The position numbers and the translations under genes were made by a program. Positions 1 through 5,706 of a DNA stretch of 8,534 bases are shown here, piece after piece (within the stretch, counting starts at the first letter, position 1; every line of letters begins with the position of its first letter). Source of the DNA: an uncultured Lachnospiraceae bacterium (GTDB taxonomy: Bacteria > Bacillota > Clostridia > Lachnospirales > Lachnospiraceae); assembly GCA_905236925.1 (NCBI GenBank), contig CAJOQS010000065.1, positions 1 through 8,534 on the forward strand, in the 5' to 3' direction. The notes under the pieces are model-generated. The model had not been told where the DNA came from. It saw only the letters and a list, made by a program, of their open reading frames with translations, and did no database searches.

Positions 1-1
1 A

Positions 2-547
2 CTTCTGATGCTGCGCTTCAAGCCGCAGACGATCCTTGCAAAGCTCAGAGGAACAGGCGGAGGAGCCGGGACCACTGACAATACCGAAACGGAAAGACAG
101 GATGATACGGTCCGGAGCCTCGGAGTGCTGACAGTTGTTCTGGCTTTTATCTCAACCTTCCTGAATGCCGTATCGGGCATACTTGACAAGTATCTTATGA
201 GTACAGGCGATATCACGGACGGTCAGCTTCAGTTCTGGTATCTCCTGTTCATGGTGGTATATTACGGTCTGTACGTGATCGCAACAAAAACGAAGATAAC
301 GGCAGGCGTTTGGAAGAATCCGTATGTGTGGCTCATAGCGGTCCTTTTCATGATAGCGGACAGGTGCCTGTTCATAGCAAACGGCATGGAGGGGTCACGT
401 GTAACGGTAATGACGCTTCTTAAACAGATCTGCTGTGTCGTTACAATAATAGGCGGAAAGATAGTTTTTAAAGAGAAAAACACAGGATACAGGCTGATCT
501 GTGCGGCGGTAGTCATTCTGGGAATCGTGCTTGCTGCGGTGAAGTGA
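2..547 (+). CDS. EamA/DMT-superfamily transporter, C-terminal half (5' end outside window)
   Basis: Integral membrane protein of the drug/metabolite transporter type, expected to move a small metabolite across the cytoplasmic membrane; the substrate cannot be told. The reading frame is open to the left edge, and the first ATG (base 8) has no ribosome site, so the gene almost certainly starts upstream. About 180 residues are visible, where full EamA transporters have roughly 290-310. Numbered from that ATG, a polar Gly/Thr/Glu-rich linker (about 12-36) is followed by five hydrophobic segments near 38-58, 73-93, 107-125, 131-150 and 160-178. This fits the second EamA repeat with its hallmark ending: a helix with SRVTVMTLLKQ, a short basic loop (KIVFKEKN) and a last helix before a terminal Lys. 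No terminator follows it, so it may be co-transcribed with the DUF2804 gene 104 bases downstream. Family assignment is fairly sure; function is not. Confidence 0.8.
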   Translation, partial: LLMLRFKPQTILAKLRGTGGGAGTTDNTETERQDDTVRSLGVLTVVLAFISTFLNAVSGILDKYLMSTGDITDGQLQFWYLLFMVVYYGLYVIATKTKITAGVWKNPYVWLIAVLFMIADRCLFIANGMEGSRVTVMTLLKQICCVVTIIGGKIVFKEKNTGYRLICAAVVILGIVLAAVK

Positions 548-651
548 GAATGACCTGATCAGATGGGGGAGTAAGCGGTTCGTACGAGTAGGAAAGATGA
601 TGAAAAGACTGTTTTGGCAAAATGAGTCATGAAAACAGGAGGTAGCGGGGT

Positions 652-1695
652 ATGGAACATGAAGTAACGGCTAAACAGCAGCTTCTTGACAAAAGGGGAA
701 TCATAACGGAGCCCGGCTGGGCGCGAACCCCTGTGTGGGCCTATAACCGGGAAAACATCAAGGCGCCCTGGTTCAGGAAAAAGGAATGGGACTATTATCT
801 GTTCAATACAAATACCTTTGCGGTGGCATTTACCATATCGGACCTTGGGTACATCGGTCTGCTGAGTGTTTCATATATCGACCTTGTGAATGCGGTCGAA
901 CATACCGAATCGGAACTTGTCGTATTTCCTCGCGGAAAGAAATTCGGACTCGGCGCGGGAGTGGAACAGGCCGGTGCCTCATGCAGTACAAAGCGTCTGA
1001 ATATGACCTTTGAAAAAACCGCGGACGGACGCCGGATAAAGTGCGATTTCAGAAATTTCAACCCCGAGACCGGAGCGGGACTGAAGGCGGAGCTGAACAT
1101 CAAGGAGCCTGATATGGAGGCGGTTTACATCGCAACTCCGTGGAAGGAAAAGCCCACCGCGTTTTACTATAACTGCAAGATGAACTGCCTTACGGCAGAG
1201 GGAACTGTCGAATACGGAGAGATAAAGCAGACCGTAACTCATGAAAACAGTGCCGGCGTGCTGGACTGGGGAAGAGGCGTCTGGACCTACGACAATACCT
1301 GGTTCTGGGGAACCGGGAGCGGCAGGATAGGAAAAGAACTGTTCGGATTTAATCTCGGATACGGCTTCTCTGACAGGTCAAGTGCTTCGGAGAACGGAAT
1401 ATACTACAAAGGTAGAATACATAAGCTTGAAGATGTTTCTTTCGACATTCCGACGGATGCTTCCGGAAAAAGGGAGTTCCTTAAGGAGTGGAAGGTGAAC
1501 TCCGCCAACGGAAGACTGCAGTCGGTATTCAGGCCGATACTTGACAGAAGCGCATGCATGGATTTCAAGCTTATCTTAAGCGACCAGCATCAGGTTTTCG
1601 GACGCCTGTCGGGATGTTTTACCACAGACGACGGGGAGCAGGTTGAGTTCAGGGATTTTATCTGTGCGCTTGAAGTGGTCAGAAACAAATACTGA
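652..1695 (+). CDS. DUF2804 family protein
   Basis: A 347-residue protein recognised as DUF2804 from its N-terminal pattern (LLDKRGIITEPGWA at 11-24, then YNRENIKAPWFRKKEWDYYL at 31-50). The central block LDWGRGVWTYDNTWFWGTGS (204-223) and the following GFNLGYGFSD and NGIYYKGRIHKL segments (about 232-259) also fit. The function of the family is unknown. The alternating beta-rich, aromatic-rich sequence suggests a calycin/lipocalin-like barrel, which is inference. There is no signal peptide and no membrane segment, so it is probably cytoplasmic. The start is set by AGGAGGT at 637-643, 8 bases before the ATG. It has the full length usual for the family, with no frame break. The FRG-domain gene begins 16 bases after its stop, which points to one transcript. 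No promoter could be seen in the 104 bases upstream, so transcription may come from the transporter gene. Confidence 0.87.
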   Translation: MEHEVTAKQQLLDKRGIITEPGWARTPVWAYNRENIKAPWFRKKEWDYYLFNTNTFAVAFTISDLGYIGLLSVSYIDLVNAVEHTESELVVFPRGKKFGLGAGVEQAGASCSTKRLNMTFEKTADGRRIKCDFRNFNPETGAGLKAELNIKEPDMEAVYIATPWKEKPTAFYYNCKMNCLTAEGTVEYGEIKQTVTHENSAGVLDWGRGVWTYDNTWFWGTGSGRIGKELFGFNLGYGFSDRSSASENGIYYKGRIHKLEDVSFDIPTDASGKREFLKEWKVNSANGRLQSVFRPILDRSACMDFKLILSDQHQVFGRLSGCFTTDDGEQVEFRDFICALEVVRNKY

Positions 1696-1711
1696 TAAAA
1701 GGAGACTTGCA

Positions 1712-2512
1712 ATGATCAAAGAGATCAGGATCACTACGCTTGAACAGCTGATGCCCCTTTTTTCGGAGCAGGAATACAGACCGGATCTGGACAGGAACCG
1801 GAGTCCTTTCCTTTACCGGGGCCTTCCGGACGTAACCTTCAAGATGTTCACGAGTCTCAGCAGGAACTGCAAGGGTCTTCAGAAGGACCTGGAGCCTGCG
1901 ATACTAGCCAATTTCGCAAAATATGCGGTCAATGACGAACCGGATATAGCAGGGTCGGTCTGGAGGCAGATGATCCTTGGACAGCATTACGGGCTTCCCA
2001 CCAGGCTTCTGGACTGGTCGCATTCGGTCCTTGCGGCGCTTCATTTCGCCATGACGGAAGATAATCTCGAGGAGATGGATAAGCACGACTGTGCGGTATG
2101 GCGGATAGATATGAACGAGATGTATTCGCTGCTTCCTGATAAATACCGCTACATCGTTTACAAGAATCAGACTACGATATTCTCGGTGGGGATGCTTGAC
2201 GAGGCGGCAGGCAGCTTAGAACAGTACGACCTTGACATGGGCAGCAGCGCGATGATAATCATCGAGCCGCCGTCTATGAATGAAAGGATTGTAAACCAGT
2301 ATTCGTTTTTCTCACTGGTTCCCATGGAGATGACGGATATTGAGGGCTTCCTTGACGAAAGAACGGAGAACACCGTCAAATATGTTATAGATAAGAACCT
2401 CCGCTGGAGGATCAGGGATATGCTGGATCAGCTGAATATCAGCGAAAGGATAGTATATCCCGGGCTGGGCGGTCTGTCTAAATGGATAGCGCGTCACTAC
2501 TATGTGAAATAA
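1712..2512 (+). CDS. FRG-domain protein
   Basis: A 266-residue protein with the FRG domain (Pfam PF08867), named for its (F/Y)-R-G motif and functionally uncharacterised. Visible hallmarks are FLYRGLPD (33-40) with YRG at 35-37, the core GQHYGLPTRLLDWS (90-103) followed by a helix with LAALHFA (107-113), NERIVNQYSFFSL (190-202), and a C-terminal ERIVYPGLGGLSKWIA segment (245-260). It is soluble, with no signal peptide. The frame is open 23 codons further upstream into the DUF2804 gene. I chose the ATG at 1712 because AAAGGAGA (1698-1705) lies 6 bases before it and the upstream extension has no family similarity. It is the last gene of the left plus-strand cluster, and its stop lies 3 bases before the nested palindromic element. 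FRG proteins are sometimes found in accessory or defence-like loci; nothing else here supports such a role. Confidence 0.88.
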   Translation: MIKEIRITTLEQLMPLFSEQEYRPDLDRNRSPFLYRGLPDVTFKMFTSLSRNCKGLQKDLEPAILANFAKYAVNDEPDIAGSVWRQMILGQHYGLPTRLLDWSHSVLAALHFAMTEDNLEEMDKHDCAVWRIDMNEMYSLLPDKYRYIVYKNQTTIFSVGMLDEAAGSLEQYDLDMGSSAMIIIEPPSMNERIVNQYSFFSLVPMEMTDIEGFLDERTENTVKYVIDKNLRWRIRDMLDQLNISERIVYPGLGGLSKWIARHYYVK

Positions 2513-2515
2513 TTT

Positions 2516-2685
2516 TATTCGCAGCCAAATCAGTGTGGACACAAAATGTAAGCTCGCTTACATTTTTGTATATACACTGATTTGAGTGCGGAAGCTGGAC
2601 AAAACTCATGAGCAATCGTTAAGCTGCGAAGCAGCGAGTCCGATGTAATCGGACAGATTGCGAATGTGTTGTCCGGCTGCGAATA
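2516..2685. repeat. Nested palindromic intergenic element bounded by an 11-bp inverted repeat
   Basis: The element is bounded by TATTCGCAGCC (2516-2526) and its exact reverse complement GGCTGCGAATA (2675-2685). Inside are two modules. The first is a long hairpin: AAATCAGTGT (2527-2536) pairs with 2574-2583, and a 4x4 internal loop separates this from an apical stem (2541-2552 with 2557-2569). The second is a branched fold: GGACAA (2597-2602) pairs with TTGTCC (2669-2674) and GCAATC (2612-2617) with GATTGC (2656-2661). These enclose two small hairpins, GCTGC-GAA-GCAGC (2623-2635) and GTCCGAT-GTA-ATCGGAC (2638-2654). Every stem here is read directly from the sequence. The element fills nearly the whole gap between two convergent stop codons. 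It may be a dispersed REP/MITE-like repeat, a structured RNA or a transcript-end structure. No clear target-site duplication was seen, and copy number cannot be judged from one window. Confidence 0.75.
2541..2569. terminator. Possible bidirectional intrinsic terminator between convergent genes
   Basis: AAAATGTAAG (2543-2552), loop CTCG, CTTACATTTT (2557-2566), with one bulged T and two further pairs below. Read on the plus strand the stem runs into TTTTTG. Read on the minus strand it runs into TTTTGTG. An A-tract/stem/T-tract symmetry of this kind can end transcripts from both sides: the FRG gene and the minus-strand exchanger. The stem is A/T-rich, so it may be weak on its own; the outer stem 2527-2536/2574-2583 could support it. 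Confidence 0.5.
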
Positions 2686-2694
2686 GTATAGTAG

Positions 2695-3687
2695 TCAGCC
2701 AATAAACTGGAAGGCGCAGAACCCGACGTAGATGCACAGCAGTACAATGCCCTGCCAGCGGTATATCTTGCCCTTGATAAGTGCGGGAAGGCACATCAGG
2801 AGCATTACGGCAAGCATGAGCGGGATCTCGATGATGAGGGACGAATTATAGCCCATGAACAGCTTCTCGCAGGGAACCGCAAAAGGAGAAATTGTCGTCG
2901 CCGCACCGGAAACAAGAACAAGGTTGAACAGGTTCGCTCCGATTACATTACCCAGAGACAGGTCGCTGTGTCCCTTGATAAGCGCGGTGACTGCGGTGAC
3001 CAGCTCGGGAAGGGATGTTCCGAGAGCCACGAAGGTCAGCGCGATAACGGTATGCGGAACACCCAGCGCCTCGGCGATCAGTGTGCCGTTGTCAACGAGA
3101 AGCTTTGCGCCGACAGCGATAACGGCAGCACCCAGAATGATGAAAAGTATATCCTTGAGAAGGGATCCTTCGGGGGCAGATGCATCTTCTTCAGTGCTGT
3201 CAGAGCTGTTTGAAGCGGATTTTGCCTGCTTAACCGATAAAATAATATATGCAGCGAATATAGCAAGGAGTATCGCACCGGTCAGTCTGCTGAAATATCC
3301 GGTAATATACGCTGTCGCGCAGTAGAACGCAGCGGAGCAGAAGAAAAAGATGATCGGAAAGCGAAGGCTCTTTTTTTCTACGGGAGCGGGGCGGAAGGTC
3401 ATGGTGATGGCCGCTATGAGCGATGTGTTGCAGATGATGGAACCGATCGCGTTGCCGTAGGCTATGGCAGAACCGCCGTCACCGCCTGTTATGGCACCGG
3501 TGGCGGAAACCATGACCTCGGGTATCGTGGTTCCGATCGAAACTACGGTTGCTCCGATAAGGATCTCGGGCATATGAAAGCGGTGGGCTATGCCGGTAGA
3601 GCCGTCCACGAACCAGTCGCCTCCCTTGACGAGGCATACAAAACCTACCGCAAACAGTACGATTTCAAGTATCAGTGAATTATTCAT
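2695..3687 (-). CDS. CaCA-family cation/Ca2+ exchanger (sodium/calcium antiporter, YrbG type)
   Basis: A 330-residue membrane protein that would export Ca2+ in exchange for Na+ or another cation. It has the two inverted alpha-repeats of the family. Alpha-1 is GATVVSIGTTIPE (45-57) followed by GNAIGSIICN (78-87). Alpha-2 is ALTFVALGTSLPE (216-228) followed by GNVIGANLFN (246-255). Glu57 and Glu228 are the expected ion-binding acids. The helix partners are Asn79 and Asn247; archaeal NCX_Mj has Asn and Asp there, so ion preference may differ. About ten hydrophobic segments flank a central polar, Ser/Glu/Asp-rich loop (about 153-176). The length is typical. The start is fixed by a GGGAGGAG ribosome site (plus-strand 3697-3704), 9 bases upstream. 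It is a single gene, convergent with the FRG gene and divergent from the DUF4250 gene, so probably transcribed alone. Confidence 0.93.
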   Translation of the reverse strand: MNNSLILEIVLFAVGFVCLVKGGDWFVDGSTGIAHRFHMPEILIGATVVSIGTTIPEVMVSATGAITGGDGGSAIAYGNAIGSIICNTSLIAAITMTFRPAPVEKKSLRFPIIFFFCSAAFYCATAYITGYFSRLTGAILLAIFAAYIILSVKQAKSASNSSDSTEEDASAPEGSLLKDILFIILGAAVIAVGAKLLVDNGTLIAEALGVPHTVIALTFVALGTSLPELVTAVTALIKGHSDLSLGNVIGANLFNLVLVSGAATTISPFAVPCEKLFMGYNSSLIIEIPLMLAVMLLMCLPALIKGKIYRWQGIVLLCIYVGFCAFQFIG

Positions 3688-3728
3688 TTATATTTTCTCC
3701 TCCCTCACCGCGCAGGCGTATCATACTA

Positions 3729-3757
3729 TATATACAGCATTGCCGCGATAATCGCAA
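3729..3757 (-). promoter_or_regulatory. Putative sigma-A promoter for the exchanger gene
   Basis: On the minus strand, TTGCGA (-35, plus coordinates 3757-3752) and TATATA (-10, 3734-3729) are separated by exactly 17 bases. They lie about 40 bases upstream of the start codon. The boxes are good but not perfect, and the AT-rich run offers nearby alternative -10 boxes such as TATGAT. Confidence 0.5.
3740..3757. promoter_or_regulatory. Inverted repeat in the divergent promoter region (possible operator)
   Basis: GCGAT-A-ATCGC (3745-3755) is a perfect 5-bp palindrome around one base. It extends with one interruption to TTGC...GCAA (3740-3757). It covers the -35 box of the proposed exchanger promoter, where a repressor could act. 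It is short, so chance is possible and no regulator gene is present in the window. Confidence 0.3.
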
Positions 3758-3783
3758 GCATAATAAAGGCGGGCAAAAAAATC

Positions 3784-3812
3784 TTGAAACCGAAAGAGTA
3801 AGACTATATCAT
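3784..3812 (+). promoter_or_regulatory. Putative sigma-A promoter for the DUF4250-to-glucosidase gene cluster
   Basis: TTGAAA (-35, 3784-3789), a 17-base spacer and TATCAT (-10, 3807-3812, one mismatch to TATAAT). Transcription would start near 3819, leaving a leader of about 27 bases with the ribosome site AAGGAGAT (about 3833) before the ATG at 3846. Confidence 0.6.
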
Positions 3813-3845
3813 AATGACAAGAAAAAGACGGAAGGAGATAATGAT

Positions 3846-4019
3846 ATGCTGCCTGAGGATCCCGCAATCCTGCTGAGCTTCATTAATATGAAACTGAGAG
3901 ACCGCTATCCCGACCTCGACTCGCTGTGTGAGGACCTTGACGAGGACAGGGACGCAATCGTAAGCAAGCTTGAAGCGCAGGGATATCATTACGATCCCGA
4001 GACCAACCGCTTCAGATAA
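3846..4019 (+). CDS. DUF4250 domain-containing small protein
   Basis: A 57-residue protein recognised as DUF4250 by its start MLPEDPAILLSFINMKLRDR (1-20), the acidic middle (SLCEDLDEDRDAIVSKLEAQ, about 26-45) and the ending GYHYDPETNRFR. The function is unknown. The family is small, soluble and common in Clostridia. The pattern suggests a short helical, helix-turn-helix-like fold that could bind a partner, which is inference. The frame is open upstream to 3675, but the ATG at 3846 is preferred: AAGGAGAT lies 7 bases before it, the family motif begins there, and the proposed promoter lies inside the longer frame. The thioesterase gene follows 15 bases after the stop, so the two are very probably co-transcribed. 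Confidence 0.87.
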   Translation: MLPEDPAILLSFINMKLRDRYPDLDSLCEDLDEDRDAIVSKLEAQGYHYDPETNRFR

Positions 4020-4034
4020 AGGAGGAAACCCGGA

Positions 4035-4433
4035 ATGGGAACTTTTGCCACGACAGAGGAAGCACAGGAGTATTTTAAAAACGATCTTTTTGCTTCAAAT
4101 GCCGGAATGAAACTCGATGAGCTTACGGAAAATACCTCCGTATGCAGTGTGGATATAACGGATGCCCTGAAGAATGCCAACGGCGGCGTTATGGGCGGCG
4201 CGATATTCACTCTGGCGGATCTTGCTCTTGCAGCTGTTGCCAATCAGATACACCGCCCCTCCGTTGCGTCGCAGGTGAGCATAAATTATCTGTCTGCGCC
4301 GAAGGGCAGCAGGCTTATAGCAAAGGCTAAGACGGTCAAGACCGGAAGGACAACGACGGTCATACAGGTTGATGTTTCGGACGATACCGGCAGGGACATC
4401 GCCCTGTTCATCGGGACGGCCTTCAAGCTGTAA
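4035..4433 (+). CDS. PaaI-like hotdog-fold acyl-CoA thioesterase
   Basis: A 132-residue single-domain hotdog protein that probably hydrolyses an acyl- or aryl-CoA thioester in the cytoplasm; the true substrate is unknown. The core signature is NANGGVMGGAIFTLADLALA (47-66), matching the PaaI pattern N-x-x-G-x-x-H-G-G-x-x-F-x-L-A-D, with Asp62 at the catalytic acid position. The His of the classical HGG motif is Met53 here. The rest follows the fold: SQVSINYLSAPKGSRLIAKA (79-98) and a final strand ending GTAFKL. The length is normal. The start is supported by AAAGGAGG (about 4018-4025), 9 bases upstream. It lies between the DUF4250 gene (15-base gap) and the phosphoesterase gene (49-base gap, no terminator seen), so it belongs to the same probable operon. 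Confidence 0.88.
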   Translation: MGTFATTEEAQEYFKNDLFASNAGMKLDELTENTSVCSVDITDALKNANGGVMGGAIFTLADLALAAVANQIHRPSVASQVSINYLSAPKGSRLIAKAKTVKTGRTTTVIQVDVSDDTGRDIALFIGTAFKL

Positions 4434-4482
4434 AGAGCTTTAAACCCGAAAGATATTCAGAACCACAAAGTGAGGAAGAAAC

Positions 4483-5706
4483 GTGTATCGGTCAGAGAAC
4501 TTTCGAATCGTCGACAGAGAGACCTTCGAGATGAGGATGCCCGAAGGCAGGCCGATGAAGATACTTCAGATGACGGACCTCCATCTGGGATTCGGTCTTA
4601 TCAGAAAACAGAGTGACCGGAAGGCCATGGAGGCTATTACTACAATCGTAGAAAGAACAAAGCCTGATCTTATAGTATTTACAGGCGATACAATTTATCC
4701 GTTCCTGTTGAGAACAGGCACCATGAACAATAAGAAGCAGGCGGAGAAGTTTCTGGAATTCATGGATATGTTCAGGGTACCCTATACCCTTGTAATGGGA
4801 AATCATGATACCGAGATCGGCTCGAGGCTGAACAGGACCGAGCTTGGAAAGGTGTTCAGAAAAGGAGAATACTCTATCTTTGCCCACGGACCTAAGAACG
4901 TATTCGGTGTCGGTAACTTCTTCATTCATCTGGTCAGGGCGGAGGACTGGAACAAGCCGCAGTCGAATGGCTACTGCAGAACGCCGATGGTCCTTACGCT
5001 GCTTGACTCGAACATGTACGGAGAGGGCTGGTTCTTCACGGGCTTTGACAGGATACACGAGGATCAGACCAAATGGTGCATGGACAGGCTCGACTGGCTG
5101 AAGGAGTATAATCCCGACATGAAGGCCATGGCATTTTTCCACATTCCGCTGAAGGAATACAGGACCGCATATGAGAAGATGAAGCTCGGAGACAGCTCGG
5201 TCAGATACCATTTCGGAAGTATCGCGGAAAAAGAGGAAAAGTTCGGGATAAGCCGGTATAAGGATACCTTTTTTGAGCGGGCACACAGAAACGGGACCAT
5301 AGTGGGAATGTTCTGCGGGCATGACCATCTGAACACCCTGTCACTGACCTACAGGGGGATCCGTCTGACCTACGGCATGTCTATCGATTACGGCGGATAC
5401 AGCGGTATAAAAAAGAAGCAGAGGCAAAGAGGCGGAACCCTGATCACCGTTGATACGAACGGGAAATGGGATGTCAAACCCGAGCCGCTGACATTCGTCG
5501 TATCTCCCAAGATCATGGGACTGAAGGACTTCGCCGCAAGGGTTCAGGAGGAAATAGCGATTCAGTCGAGAAACGCGAGCAAGAGGCTTGCGGAGCTTGA
5601 AGAGGAACGCGAAGAGCGTAAGCGCCTGCAGAGGGAAGAAGCGGAGAAGCGCAGGGAACGGCGGGCCGAGCACCGCATGCAGATGCGAAAGGACAGGAAG
5701 AAATGA
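4483..5706 (+). CDS. Calcineurin-like metallophosphoesterase
   Basis: A 407-residue predicted two-metal phosphoesterase. All expected metal and catalytic motifs are present in order: D32-L-H34 (TDLHLG), G68-D69-T70, G106-N107-H108-D109, H220 (FFHIP) and G279-H280-D281-H282. This suggests an active enzyme; the substrate (protein, nucleotide, lipid or sugar phosphate) cannot be told. There is no signal peptide or membrane segment. Residues about 350-407 form a highly charged Glu/Arg/Lys tail, probably a coiled coil, which is unusual beyond the catalytic domain. The start is GTG at 4483, supported by AGGA 6 bases upstream; the next in-frame Met (residue 18) has no ribosome site as good. Its stop overlaps the start of the glucosidase gene (ATGA at 5703-5706), so translation of the two is probably coupled. 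Confidence 0.9.
   Translation: MYRSENFRIVDRETFEMRMPEGRPMKILQMTDLHLGFGLIRKQSDRKAMEAITTIVERTKPDLIVFTGDTIYPFLLRTGTMNNKKQAEKFLEFMDMFRVPYTLVMGNHDTEIGSRLNRTELGKVFRKGEYSIFAHGPKNVFGVGNFFIHLVRAEDWNKPQSNGYCRTPMVLTLLDSNMYGEGWFFTGFDRIHEDQTKWCMDRLDWLKEYNPDMKAMAFFHIPLKEYRTAYEKMKLGDSSVRYHFGSIAEKEEKFGISRYKDTFFERAHRNGTIVGMFCGHDHLNTLSLTYRGIRLTYGMSIDYGGYSGIKKKQRQRGGTLITVDTNGKWDVKPEPLTFVVSPKIMGLKDFAARVQEEIAIQSRNASKRLAELEEEREERKRLQREEAEKRRERRAEHRMQMRKDRKK

Noticed and set aside
597..632. Possible 11-codon leader peptide (MMKRLFWQNES) before the DUF2804 gene
   Set aside because: The purine-rich stretch is too close to the ATG for a ribosome site, and there is no attenuator structure or codon run to suggest regulation.
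1643..1711. N-terminal extension of the FRG protein overlapping the DUF2804 gene
   Set aside because: The ATG at 1712 has a well-placed ribosome site, and the extension shows no domain similarity.
2597..2674. tRNA-like or riboswitch interpretation of the branched fold
   Set aside because: It has no T-loop, anticodon arm or acceptor-stem pattern, and it lies after the stop codons of both flanking genes, where a riboswitch would control nothing.
2855..3325. Plus-strand open frame opposite the exchanger gene
   Set aside because: It is a Ser/Thr/Arg-rich shadow of the CaCA gene, with no family similarity and no convincing start.
3675..3845. N-terminal extension of the DUF4250 protein
   Set aside because: The family begins at MLPEDP (3846) behind a good ribosome site, and the extension would run through the promoter region.
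4420..4450. Small hairpin after the thioesterase gene (AAGCT...AGCTT)
   Set aside because: The stem is only 5 bp with no T-run, too weak to call a terminator; the phosphoesterase gene follows directly.
4492..5328. Long minus-strand open frame (278 codons) inside the phosphoesterase gene
   Set aside because: It is antisense to a gene with all metallophosphoesterase motifs; its His/Val/Leu-rich composition looks like a shadow frame.
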